From Ruminococcus sp. (GTDB lineage Bacteria > Bacillota > Clostridia > Oscillospirales > Ruminococcaceae): a stretch of DNA of 9,081 bases. Of this stretch, positions 1 through 6,116 are shown in pieces. The stretch spans positions 1 through 9,081 of the forward strand of contig JAAVHM010000150.1 of assembly GCA_014799675.1 (NCBI GenBank). Direction: 5' to 3'. The number at the start of each line of letters is the position of its first letter. Position 1 is the stretch's first letter. The notes beneath the pieces were generated by a model. The model made no database searches, was not told the DNA's origin, and was given only the letters and a program-made list of their open reading frames with translations. The position numbers and the translations under genes are program-made.

Positions 1-9
1 AATACATTT

Positions 10-41
10 CAATTCAGCATTAAATCAATTCAGCATTAAAT
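10..41. repeat. 16-bp perfect tandem direct repeat, two copies
   Basis: The 16-mer CAATTCAGCATTAAAT occurs at 10-25 and again immediately at 26-41 with no mismatch. It lies about 60 bases downstream of the tRNA-Asp 3' end, in AT-rich sequence without a gene. It does not match the tRNA 3' ends, so it is not an obvious integration site. It may be a simple slippage duplication or a pair of binding sites. No third copy is visible in the window. Confidence 0.85.
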
Positions 42-99
42 ATACTCCAAATTTTCAAAGCGCAAGGCAAGAAAATTATAGGCAAAATGCAAGAGATAT

Positions 100-176
100 T
101 GGCGACCTGAATGGGACTCGAACCCACGACCTCCGCCGTGACAGGGCGGCGTTCTAACCAGCTGAACTACCAGGCC
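100..176 (-). tRNA. tRNA-Asp (anticodon GTC)
   Basis: Read on the minus strand, this 77-base gene folds as a complete cloverleaf. The acceptor stem starts GGCCTGG and pairs with TCAGGTC, with two G-U pairs. The anticodon loop is CTGTCAC with anticodon GTC, the T-loop is GTTCGAGTC, and the terminal CCA is encoded. It delivers aspartate to GAC/GAU codons. It is the second gene of a minus-strand tRNA pair, 27 bases downstream of tRNA-Val, and presumably shares the promoter at 311-339. No terminator is visible between it and the window's left edge, so the operon may continue there. Confidence 0.97.
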
Positions 177-179
177 GTA

Positions 180-202
180 AAAGGACTTGCAAAAAGTCCT
201 TT
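180..202 (-). other. Hairpin in the spacer between two tRNA genes
   Basis: A perfect 9-bp inverted repeat (arms AAAGGACTT and AAGTCCTTT, 5-base loop) fills almost the whole 27-base spacer between tRNA-Val and tRNA-Asp. No U-tract follows in the direction of transcription, so a terminator is unlikely. A structure that guides processing of the dicistronic precursor is a reasonable inference. Confidence 0.6.
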
Positions 203-203
203 A

Positions 204-279
204 TGGTGGGAACAATAGGGCTCGAACCTATGACCCTCTGCTTGTAAGGCAGATGCTCTCCCAGCTGAGCTATGCTCCC
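204..279 (-). tRNA. tRNA-Val (anticodon TAC)
   Basis: This 76-base minus-strand gene folds as a full cloverleaf. The acceptor stem GGGAGCA pairs with TGTTCCC, the D-arm contains AGCTCAGCTGGGAGAGC, the anticodon loop is CTTACAA with anticodon TAC, the T-loop is GTTCGAGCC, and CCA is encoded. It reads GUA and, through U34 modification, probably other GUN codons. It is the first tRNA after the consensus promoter at 311-339. Confidence 0.97.
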
Positions 280-288
280 GAATTTGAC

Positions 289-304
289 CGTCGTTTCAAC
301 GACG
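289..304 (-). other. 5'-terminal hairpin of the tRNA operon transcript
   Basis: The 16-base inverted repeat CGTCGTT-TC-AACGACG lies between the promoter -10 box and tRNA-Val. With transcription starting about 7 bases past the -10 box, near 304, the primary transcript would begin with this stem (6-7 bp, small loop). It may protect the leader or position RNase P or endonuclease cleavage. The role is inferred; the palindrome is directly visible. Confidence 0.55.
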
Positions 305-310
305 ATATTT

Positions 311-339
311 ATTATACACTATTTAGATTATTTTGTCAA
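311..339 (-). promoter_or_regulatory. Consensus sigma-A promoter of the tRNA operon
   Basis: On the minus strand TTGACA (334-339) is followed by exactly 17 bases and then TATAAT (311-316). Both hexamers are perfect matches to the housekeeping sigma factor consensus. This fits a strong, growth-linked stable RNA promoter and points straight at tRNA-Val about 30 bases downstream. Confidence 0.93.
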
Positions 340-379
340 GTGTTTTTACAAAATTTATTTAATATTTTTTTGATTATTG

Positions 380-407
380 TATGGACTGATTTTGATATCA
401 GTCCATA
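380..407 (-). terminator. Candidate hairpin terminator after spoIVB
   Basis: A perfect 11-bp inverted repeat (arms TATGGACTGAT and ATCAGTCCATA, 6-base loop) begins 10 bases past the spoIVB stop and lies upstream of the tRNA promoter. No continuous U-tract follows on the minus strand, so termination strength is uncertain. Its position makes a terminator the likeliest role. Confidence 0.5.
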
Positions 408-417
408 CGATTATATT

Positions 418-1647
418 TTATGCGGCATTATCCTCGGTAAGAACATTTTGTGAGCAATCGTACATGGCGTCGGCAAAAATTGCGTAGCCCTTTGTGGGGT
501 TGTTCACAAAAACGTGAGTAACAGCTCCCACAAGCTTGCCGTTCTGGATTATGGGGCTTCCACTCATTCCCTGCACTATTCCTCCCGTTTTGTCAAGAAG
601 CCTTTCGTCCGTTACCTTGATTATCATATTCCTGCTGTCCTGTGAATCCTGCAAGTCTATTTTTTCAATAACTATCTTATATTTTTGCGGGACGCTGCCG
701 CTTATTGTTGTGTAAATATACGCTTCGCCCGTTTTTATTTCCTGTCTCATGCCTAACGGCAGAGCCTCCTGATTTGTGGTGAAATTTGACAAAACGCCGT
801 AAAGTCCCTTTTCGCAGTTCATTTCCAATGTCCCTATTGCGGTGTTGGACGTAAATCCGCCGATAAGCTCTCCCGGTATTCCCGACAAGCCCCGCTTTAT
901 CCCGTTCACATTTACGTCCACCACCTCGCCGCTGGAAAGGGGCATTATTTTTCCCGTGTCAACGTCGCAGACAGGGTGTCCAAGTCCTGCAAACACTCCC
1001 GTATCGGGGTCGTAAAAGGTTATAGTGCCAATTCCCGCGGAGCTGTCCCTTACCCACAAGCCCATTCGGTATGCGCCGTCCGACTTGCATATTCTGGGAG
1101 AAGCGTTTATAACAATGTTTGAACCGTCCCTGACAATATCTACCGTAAGCTTTCCCCCGCCGCTGCTTTCAACAATATTTGCTATGTCGTCGTTGGATGT
1201 CACCTTCTGCCCGTTTATTGACTTTATTATGTCTCCCACCTTTATCCCTGCGTCCGCCGCGGGGGATTTTATCCCCGATTCCGTGTCAAAGCTTCCCACC
1301 TCGACGACGATAACGCCGTCCGTCAGAAGCTTTATCCCGAAAGGATTTCCGCATGGAATAAGGACAGGCTCGTTTACCTCCTGAATATTCACCGTTTTAA
1401 TTGGAATAATTCCTAATAATTTAAGTTCAACGCGCTTTGTCTCGGTCTTGCCTGCCGTTGTATAGAGTTCTCCGTAATACGTACCCGTACAGGGTACAGC
1501 TTCTATAAAGCTTGATATTTTCAGTTCCCCGCCTTGTGCAACATAATAATTGTTAGGGAGAGATTTGCTGAAATATACAATTATTCCCAAGCACGTCAGT
1601 ATGACAAGGTTTGTCAGAACTGCCGTAATTTTTATAAATTTTCTCAT
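418..1647 (-). CDS. spoIVB: SpoIVB peptidase (sporulation stage IV protein B, S55 family)
   Basis: SpoIVB is a serine protease made in the forespore and secreted into the intermembrane space. There it cleaves SpoIVFA and so triggers SpoIVFB processing of pro-sigma-K. The 409-aa product has an N-terminal membrane anchor (about residues 7-26). A PDZ domain follows at about 110-180 (SPAADAGIKVGDIIKSING). The S55 protease domain covers about 190-400. Visible catalytic candidates are His224 in GLGHPVCDVDTG, Asp347 and Ser362 in GMSGSP. The Asp-Ser spacing of 15 matches the Bacillus subtilis enzyme (Asp363, Ser378). The length is close to the Bacillus protein (about 425 aa). The ATG at 1647 has an in-frame TAG six codons upstream and only a weak Shine-Dalgarno; a better GGAG lies about 40 bases upstream. 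The next gene is a tRNA operon rather than the usual spo0A. I found no clear sigma-G promoter. Confidence 0.95.
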   Translation of the reverse strand: MRKFIKITAVLTNLVILTCLGIIVYFSKSLPNNYYVAQGGELKISSFIEAVPCTGTYYGELYTTAGKTETKRVELKLLGIIPIKTVNIQEVNEPVLIPCGNPFGIKLLTDGVIVVEVGSFDTESGIKSPAADAGIKVGDIIKSINGQKVTSNDDIANIVESSGGGKLTVDIVRDGSNIVINASPRICKSDGAYRMGLWVRDSSAGIGTITFYDPDTGVFAGLGHPVCDVDTGKIMPLSSGEVVDVNVNGIKRGLSGIPGELIGGFTSNTAIGTLEMNCEKGLYGVLSNFTTNQEALPLGMRQEIKTGEAYIYTTISGSVPQKYKIVIEKIDLQDSQDSRNMIIKVTDERLLDKTGGIVQGMSGSPIIQNGKLVGAVTHVFVNNPTKGYAIFADAMYDCSQNVLTEDNAA

Positions 1648-1810
1648 ATTTTTAACTTTGCTTCGCTACAAAGGGAAACAAAACTATCTCCTTTCCGCAA
1701 AATCTTTTATTAATATTCGCATTTCGGAGCAATTTATAAATGCATTTTATTTCGTTATTTTACACCCAAACTTTAAAATAACCTGTCGAAAACAGAAATT
1801 CAATTTCCGC

Positions 1811-1840
1811 TTGCATTATAGGTGTGTTTTATGGTATACT
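1811..1840 (+). promoter_or_regulatory. Probable sigma-A promoter, extended -10
   Basis: TTGCAT (1811-1816) and TATACT (1835-1840) are separated by 18 bases, and TGG directly precedes the -10 box (extended -10). It lies about 35 bases before the start codon of the membrane-protein gene at 1876, in the intergenic region divergent from spoIVB. Confidence 0.7.
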
Positions 1841-1875
1841 ATATATAGTTTTTTGGAAAAGGAGTAAAAAATTTC

Positions 1876-2358
1876 ATGAAAAAAGCAAGAATTGTCACCC
1901 TTGTACTGTGTATCGCCGCTACAGCAGTATTTTCAGGATTTAATAATATTATGGGCGCAATTGCCATTCTTATTCAGGATTACACCAACAGCGCCGTGGG
2001 AGACTATTCCTTTTGCGGAACGGCTCTGCTGATAAGCTCCGCATTTCTGATAACGGCGACCGTACTTGCCGCTTTTCAAAAGGTATGGCTTCCCGCTTTA
2101 CTTAACATTGTCGGCACGGGTTTTTACATATATACCGTAAAAACCTTTTATTCGATACCCAATGAACTTATTCCCAAAGAAAATACCGAGCCTTTTGCAG
2201 AAAGACATCTTATGACTGTTTTTGTAACAGTGCTTCTGGCAATACTTATTTTTCTCAATTATTTTTCCGAGAAAAACACCCAAAAGCGCAGCAAAAAGCT
2301 TGCCGAAAAGCACGACAAAAACAACCGCAGGCTCAACGACGACGAAAAAATTCTGTAA
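1876..2358 (+). CDS. Small membrane protein of unknown function with basic C-terminal tail
   Basis: I do not recognise this 160-aa protein. It has four likely membrane segments: roughly residues 5-34, 47-67, 70-90 and 111-130. A strongly charged, mostly basic tail follows at 131-160 (KNTQKRSKKLAEKHDK region). The positive-inside rule places that tail in the cytoplasm, and the short MKKAR start fits the same side. A hydrophilic stretch of about 20 residues (91-110) with several Pro and Glu separates the last two segments. The start is ATG 1876, preceded by AAAAGGAG at a somewhat long spacing of 11 bases, under the promoter at 1811-1840. No enzyme motif or transporter signature is visible. It is separated from spoIVB by a divergent region and from the next gene by 121 bases containing another promoter, so it is probably monocistronic. 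Confidence 0.8.
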   Translation: MKKARIVTLVLCIAATAVFSGFNNIMGAIAILIQDYTNSAVGDYSFCGTALLISSAFLITATVLAAFQKVWLPALLNIVGTGFYIYTVKTFYSIPNELIPKENTEPFAERHLMTVFVTVLLAILIFLNYFSEKNTQKRSKKLAEKHDKNNRRLNDDEKIL

Positions 2359-2391
2359 AAATAATCTGTATTTTTTAGGTAAATTTGTCAA

Positions 2392-2420
2392 TTGAAAAAT
2401 TGTCCGCTTTGTTATAATAT
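2392..2420 (+). promoter_or_regulatory. Probable sigma-A promoter for the gene at 2480
   Basis: TTGAAA (2392-2397), a 17-base spacer and TAATAT (2415-2420) form a plausible promoter. An overlapping TATAAT at 2413-2418 offers an alternative -10 box with a 15-base spacer. It lies about 60 bases before the chosen start codon, in strongly AT-rich sequence. Confidence 0.55.
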
Positions 2421-2465
2421 TATTATAGGTATTTATTTGTGTGCGGGAAATTTTTAAAGGAAAAG

Positions 2466-2470
2466 AAAGG
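2466..2470 (+). promoter_or_regulatory. Ribosome binding site that selects start 2480
   Basis: AAAGG lies 9 bases before the ATG at 2480. The in-frame GTG at 2441 would add 13 residues but has no comparable Shine-Dalgarno, so 2480 is preferred. Confidence 0.65.
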
Positions 2471-2479
2471 AAAATTGAT

Positions 2480-3013
2480 ATGATAATAAATAATCCCATA
2501 AATTATAATATTTTTGTAAATATTACAAATATCAGGGCTGCTGATAATAAACCGCAAATGCTTTTTCAAAATGAATTAAGCAGCATATTGGCGGGAAAAG
2601 AGTCGGCAAGCAATGACAATTCTTCAACATTACAATCTGATCTCAATAATTTTCCGTTGCCGCAAAATTGCGCTATAGATAAGGAAAGAACCGAAGAAGC
2701 AGATCAAAATAAAAATGATACAATAGCGGAAGATGAAGAAAAAGCAAAGAATATGTTCACAATATGCTTTGAATGTGCAAATAAGGAAGAATGCGAACAC
2801 TATCAGAAAATGATAAACGGTGACGAAAGTGTGAAAGGCAACGCTGTTTTCTCACCTATAAAAACAAGCAGGGCTTTTCATAAAAATGAAGTCACATTTC
2901 AGAATCAATTACTGCCGGAAGAATTATACAAATCGACAGTAAGTTCAATAATTTACAACTATAATATCATTTGTCCCGATATTTATATAAAAGCCAGAAG
3001 AGAAAAAAGATAA
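2480..3013 (+). CDS. Unknown hydrophilic protein with a Cys/His cluster
   Basis: I do not recognise this 177-aa protein. It has no signal peptide or membrane segment. The N-terminus (MIINNPINYNIF) is Asn/Ile-rich. The middle (about residues 50-95) is polar, rich in Asp/Glu/Asn/Ser, and probably disordered. Near residue 97 the motif CFECANKEECEH gives the pattern C-x2-C-x5-C-x-H, which could bind a metal. The C-terminus is basic (KARREKR). Its base composition is clearly AT-richer than lacI next door (30% GC in 2521-2580 against 57% in 3541-3600), which suggests a lineage-specific or acquired gene. It sits 54 bases upstream of lacI with no terminator between, so the two may share a transcript. 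There is distant resemblance to short clostridial proteins with a CxxC-x-R/K-Y-x-DGSDD segment, but too weak to assign. Confidence 0.7.
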   Translation: MIINNPINYNIFVNITNIRAADNKPQMLFQNELSSILAGKESASNDNSSTLQSDLNNFPLPQNCAIDKERTEEADQNKNDTIAEDEEKAKNMFTICFECANKEECEHYQKMINGDESVKGNAVFSPIKTSRAFHKNEVTFQNQLLPEELYKSTVSSIIYNYNIICPDIYIKARREKR

Positions 3014-3049
3014 AAATTATTGCTATGAAAGCAACGATAAAAATTGAGT

Positions 3050-3055
3050 AAGGAG
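3050..3055 (+). promoter_or_regulatory. Ribosome binding site of the LacI-family gene
   Basis: AAGGAG precedes the ATG at 3068 by 12 bases. It lies inside the extra sequence that a TTG start at 3044 would translate, so the ATG is the better start. Confidence 0.7.
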
Positions 3056-3067
3056 AGCTGCCGTTTA

Positions 3068-4069
3068 ATGAATGTTACTATAAAAGATGTTGCAAAGGCG
3101 GCGGGAGTTTCCGTTGCAACGGTTTCAAGAGTTCTTAACAACAGCGCAACGGTTTCCGAAGCTGCCACCGAGCAGGTCAACAACGCCATTAAGGAGCTTG
3201 GTTATAGCCCCAACTTTTTGGGAAGAAATCTCAGGAAGTGCGAGACAAATATTATTCTGGCAATTATTCCCTCCACGGAGCAGACCTTTTACAGCGAGAT
3301 AATCAGAGGTATGCAGGTAGCCGCTTCGGAATACGGCTACGATATTCTTATGAGTACCTCAAACAGTACATACAGCATTGAAATGCGTTTGCTGAACATG
3401 GTTTTCAACCGCACCGTGGACGCGGCTATCCTGCTTGGTTCACAGCTTGACGTAAAGACCCTTACCGAACTTAACGAAAAGCACTACATTGCCCTGTGCT
3501 GTGAGCGTATAGAGGGGGCAAACGTGCTGACGATAACAGTTGACGACGTTGGCGGCGCCCATGAAGCGGTCAGCAAGATGATAGAATACGGTCACAAGCG
3601 TATCGGAATGGTCTCAACAAATGTCAATTCAATTTCCTCTATCGACCGTGAAAAGGGCTACAGGCAGGCTCTTGAAGAAAACGGAATCGAATACAGGGAC
3701 GAATATATATACAGAGGAACTTACGACCTTTTCCACGGCGAGTTGGCGTTCGATTACTTTATGGGAATGAAAGAACCGCCCACGGCGATATTCTGCGTTT
3801 CCGACCTGCTTGCGGTAAGCTTTGTGAAAAAGGCTCTTTCAAAGGGATACAACATACCCGACGACATTGCCGTATGCGGCTTTGACAACGTCCCCCTAAG
3901 CAGTATGTACACCCCCGGGATAACTACCGTTGAACAGCCCTGCTATGAGTTGGGCAGGACTGTTATAAACGAGCTGATGTACAACATCAACAACAACGTT
4001 AAGTCCAACAAACAAATAAAACTCCCCTACAACTACATTGAAAGGGAGTCCTTGAAAAAACGTGATTAA
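3068..4069 (+). CDS. LacI/GalR-family transcriptional regulator
   Basis: This is a DNA-binding regulator that responds to a small effector, usually a sugar. The 333-aa product has the full family layout. Residues 4-24 form the helix-turn-helix (IKDVAKAAGVSVATVSRVLN). The hinge region at about 40-60 (LGYSPNFLGRNLR) has Gly where Ala is commonest. The periplasmic-binding-protein-like effector domain runs from about 61 to 330, with recognisable late elements such as PDDIAVCGFDN (264-274) and PGITTVEQP (283-291). The start is ATG 3068 after AAGGAG. No carbohydrate gene lies nearby, so the target and effector cannot be assigned. A small imperfect palindrome upstream (3020-3034) could be an autoregulatory site but is too short to call. 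The gene ends 4 bases before a strong terminator shared with hslO. Confidence 0.95.
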   Translation: MNVTIKDVAKAAGVSVATVSRVLNNSATVSEAATEQVNNAIKELGYSPNFLGRNLRKCETNIILAIIPSTEQTFYSEIIRGMQVAASEYGYDILMSTSNSTYSIEMRLLNMVFNRTVDAAILLGSQLDVKTLTELNEKHYIALCCERIEGANVLTITVDDVGGAHEAVSKMIEYGHKRIGMVSTNVNSISSIDREKGYRQALEENGIEYRDEYIYRGTYDLFHGELAFDYFMGMKEPPTAIFCVSDLLAVSFVKKALSKGYNIPDDIAVCGFDNVPLSSMYTPGITTVEQPCYELGRTVINELMYNINNNVKSNKQIKLPYNYIERESLKKRD

Positions 4070-4072
4070 ACA

Positions 4073-4115
4073 AAGATCTCCTATGTAAAGCTTATGACTT
4101 TACATAGGAGATCTT
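4073..4115. terminator. Bidirectional terminator between lacI-family gene and hslO
   Basis: An 18-bp perfect inverted repeat (arms 4073-4090 and 4098-4115, 7-base loop CTTATGA) occupies almost the entire 48-base gap between two converging genes. T-rich sequence follows on the plus strand (ATTTACTTT), and TTGTTTAA follows on the minus strand. It probably stops transcription from both sides. The hslO stop codon begins only 5 bases from the arm. Confidence 0.88.
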
Positions 4116-4117
4116 AT

Positions 4118-4987
4118 TTACTTTATAAGACCTAAGATATCTTCCTTGGAAAAATTATACTTTTTCTCGCAGAAGTGGCAGCATACCTCAATGCTTTCCT
4201 CTTCCTCCGCCATTTTGGAAAGCTCTTCCCTGCCGAGACTTATCAGAGCCTTTTCGACCCGTTCCTTGCTGCAATCGCATTTGTACTCGCAGGTGAACTC
4301 GTCCAGCTTTTCGGGTTCAAGTCCCTCCATTACGCGCATTGCAATGTCCTCGGCGGACATTCCTCCGTCCAGCATTTGCGTAACAGGCGGCAGGGTCTTT
4401 ATATTTTCTTCAAGCTTGTCTATACAGCTTTCGTCCGCAAAGGGCAGAAGCTGTATCAGATAACCTCCCGCCGCCTTTACGGTAAGGTCGGGATTTACCA
4501 GAACGCCAAGTCCGCAGACCGTTGGTATCTGCTCGCTTACCGCAAAATAATTTGCGATATCCTCGGCGATTTCCCCCGAAACTATGGGAACTTGCCCAAC
4601 ATAGGGTTCTTTAAGGCTTAAATCCTTGATTACCGAAAGAGTGCCGTTGTTTCCCACAGCCCCTGCAACGTCAAGCTTGCCGAATTTGTTAAGCGGAATT
4701 TCTACAACGGGGTTGCCCACATAGGACTTGACGTTTCCCCCACTGTCGGAAACTGCTATGAGAATATCAGTAGGCCCGCCGCCGTCCATTCGTATTGTTA
4801 CGCTGTCGCTGCCGCCTTTTAGACCTATGCCTATAAGGGAGGCGGCTATGGAAAGCCTGCCCAATGCGGCAGTTACCACCGCAGAGGTTTTATGAATTTG
4901 TTCTATTCTTGATACAATATCCAGCGCGTTTATGGCTGTTGCAACGACCGATCCGTCCGCTGAAATTGTACGTACAATATCTGCCAT
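4118..4987 (-). CDS. hslO: Hsp33 redox-regulated molecular chaperone
   Basis: Hsp33 is a cytoplasmic holdase that is inactive while its four cysteines bind zinc. It becomes active when oxidative stress forms disulfides and releases the zinc. The 289-aa protein has the family's usual length and start (MADIVRTISADGSV). The C-terminal zinc site is intact: Cys237-x-Cys239 (KCDCS), then Cys270-x2-Cys273 (CHFC). An extra Cys269 sits beside the site. I chose ATG 4987, which has AGG 10 bases upstream. A TTG at 4996 would add three residues and overlap the previous gene's stop. It starts 5 bases after the methyltransferase stop, so it is the last gene of the yerC operon. The gene ends at the shared terminator. 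Confidence 0.95.
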   Translation of the reverse strand: MADIVRTISADGSVVATAINALDIVSRIEQIHKTSAVVTAALGRLSIAASLIGIGLKGGSDSVTIRMDGGGPTDILIAVSDSGGNVKSYVGNPVVEIPLNKFGKLDVAGAVGNNGTLSVIKDLSLKEPYVGQVPIVSGEIAEDIANYFAVSEQIPTVCGLGVLVNPDLTVKAAGGYLIQLLPFADESCIDKLEENIKTLPPVTQMLDGGMSAEDIAMRVMEGLEPEKLDEFTCEYKCDCSKERVEKALISLGREELSKMAEEEESIEVCCHFCEKKYNFSKEDILGLIK

Positions 4988-4992
4988 TTTTT

Positions 4993-5739
4993 TCAAACCT
5001 TTCTTGCCGCATAAACGATTTTTTCGCTGTCCGTTTTAGGCGGCAAAACTGTGTCGTAATCATATTTTGCGGCAATTTCAAAGCCGCTTCTTACAAGTAT
5101 ATCGTCAATTACTTTTTCGTCAAATGCTATCTCGGAAAAGCTGTCCTCGTATCTTCTGTAAGAGCCGTTCTCCTGTCGCTCGAAAAAGTCAAGGGACATT
5201 TCCACAAGATTGTTTTGCTCGGAATAGGTGTTCTGCCAGACGCAGTAGACCTCGTCCATATCATAGACAAAGGTGTTGTTGCCGAGGACGTGCTTATGCT
5301 TATAGGGGGTGTTTACATCAAAAATAAACAATCCCGACGGTTCGCAGAAAAGCGATACCCTTTGGACGGTTTTTTCAATTGCCCCGAGGTCGGGAAGATG
5401 ATTGAGACTGTCCAGAGCGCATATAGTCACGTCGATAGTTCCGAACATATCAAGCTTTGTCATGTCCTGACAAAGGTACTGGATATTCAGTCCGCTTTCA
5501 AGCTTTTTTTCAATGGCGGAATTCAGCATTTCCTCCGAGCCGTCAACGCCGATAACATCATAGCCCAGCCTGCTCATTTCCTCCGAAAGACTGCCTGTTC
5601 CGCAGGCGAGGTCGAGGAGGAGATTTTTTTTGCCGCCGTGCTTTTTGATGAGCATATCGAAATATTCCGCCCTTTGCTTATAGGAGATATTCTCCGTCAG
5701 CATATCGTAAAAATATGAAAAGCTGCGGTATACGCTCAT
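4993..5739 (-). CDS. Class I SAM-dependent methyltransferase, YqeM-like
   Basis: This 248-aa protein is a Rossmann-fold methyltransferase. Motif I is LDLACGTGS (residues 42-50) and the SAM ribose-binding acidic residue lies in VIGVDGSEEML (62-72). The family-like start, YRSFSYFYDMLT, and the later FDVNTPYK segment resemble the Firmicute YqeM group, whose substrate is not established. Its ATG at 5739 overlaps the yerC stop codon by one base (TAATG), with GGAAG just upstream inside yerC, so translational coupling is likely. It is followed after 5 bases by hslO. In Bacillus yqeM lies beside the ribosome silencing factor gene, a context not seen here. The methyltransferase class is secure, but neither substrate nor orthology to YqeM is proved. 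Confidence 0.9.
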   Translation of the reverse strand: MSVYRSFSYFYDMLTENISYKQRAEYFDMLIKKHGGKKNLLLDLACGTGSLSEEMSRLGYDVIGVDGSEEMLNSAIEKKLESGLNIQYLCQDMTKLDMFGTIDVTICALDSLNHLPDLGAIEKTVQRVSLFCEPSGLFIFDVNTPYKHKHVLGNNTFVYDMDEVYCVWQNTYSEQNNLVEMSLDFFERQENGSYRRYEDSFSEIAFDEKVIDDILVRSGFEIAAKYDYDTVLPPKTDSEKIVYAARKV

Positions 5740-6041
5740 TATTTTTCTTCCTTTTTATTTATGCGCTCAAAAACAAGGGAATAGCCGCCGCTGCCCTGAT
5801 AGTTGAGAGTTCTGTTTACACGGCTGATAGTGGCGGTGCTTGCGCCTGTCTCGGCGACGATATCCTTATAAACCTTTTTATTTGTAAGCATTTTTGCGAC
5901 CTGCATTCTCTGGGACATTGACTGTAGCTCCAGAACAGTACACAAGTCCTCAAAGAATTTATAGCACTCTTCCTTAGTTTCAAGTGAAAGAATTGCCTCA
6001 AAAAGGTCGTCCATATGCTCGGAATTAAGCTTGTTATTCAT
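5739..6041 (-). CDS. yerC: YerC/YecD-family TrpR-like DNA-binding protein
   Basis: This 100-aa protein belongs to the TrpR-related YerC/YecD family of small helical proteins. The Trp-repressor-type helix-turn-helix spans about residues 56-77 (VYKDIVAETGASTATISRVN). It is preceded by the conserved LQSMSQRMQVAKML stretch. The family is widespread in Firmicutes, but the regulated genes and any ligand are poorly defined. The start is ATG 6041 with AAAGGA about 10 bases upstream. It is the first gene of an operon with a methyltransferase and hslO and follows the promoter at 6088-6116. Control of its own operon is a reasonable guess, not shown. Confidence 0.92.
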   Translation of the reverse strand: MNNKLNSEHMDDLFEAILSLETKEECYKFFEDLCTVLELQSMSQRMQVAKMLTNKKVYKDIVAETGASTATISRVNRTLNYQGSGGYSLVFERINKKEEK

Positions 6042-6087
6042 ATCTGCATCGTCCTTTCGTTTTCTGAAAAAATTATCTTATGTTATC

Positions 6088-6116
6088 ATTTTAGCACATC
6101 ATAGCGAAAAAGTAAA
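6088..6116 (-). promoter_or_regulatory. Promoter of the yerC-methyltransferase-hslO operon
   Basis: On the minus strand TTTACT (6111-6116), a 17-base spacer and TAAAAT (6088-6093) are found. TGC directly before the -10 box makes it extended. It lies about 47 bases upstream of the yerC start. The flanking interval 6117-6180 is T-rich and holds no GC-rich terminator for the methyltransferase gene at its right. Confidence 0.65.

Noticed and set aside
10..176. Integrated element attachment site at the tRNA-Asp 3' end
   Set aside because: The 16-bp repeat shares no identity with the tRNA 3' end, and no integrase or phage-like gene is in the window.
187..453. 88-codon plus-strand frame across the tRNA-Val gene and its promoter
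   Set aside because: It is antisense to a well-formed tRNA and a consensus promoter, with no ribosome site and no recognisable protein.
1681..1760. Sigma-G type promoter for spoIVB
   Set aside because: The closest boxes (GCATT and AATATTA on the minus strand) each mismatch the consensus and are 21 bases apart, so the call is not supportable.
2098..2499. 133-codon minus-strand frame
   Set aside because: It overlaps the membrane-protein gene and the promoter region upstream of 2480, and has low-complexity Phe/Ile/Lys content.
4864..5718. 284-codon plus-strand open frame
   Set aside because: It lies antisense to the methyltransferase and hslO start, which carry clear family motifs. It is a shadow of their codon usage.
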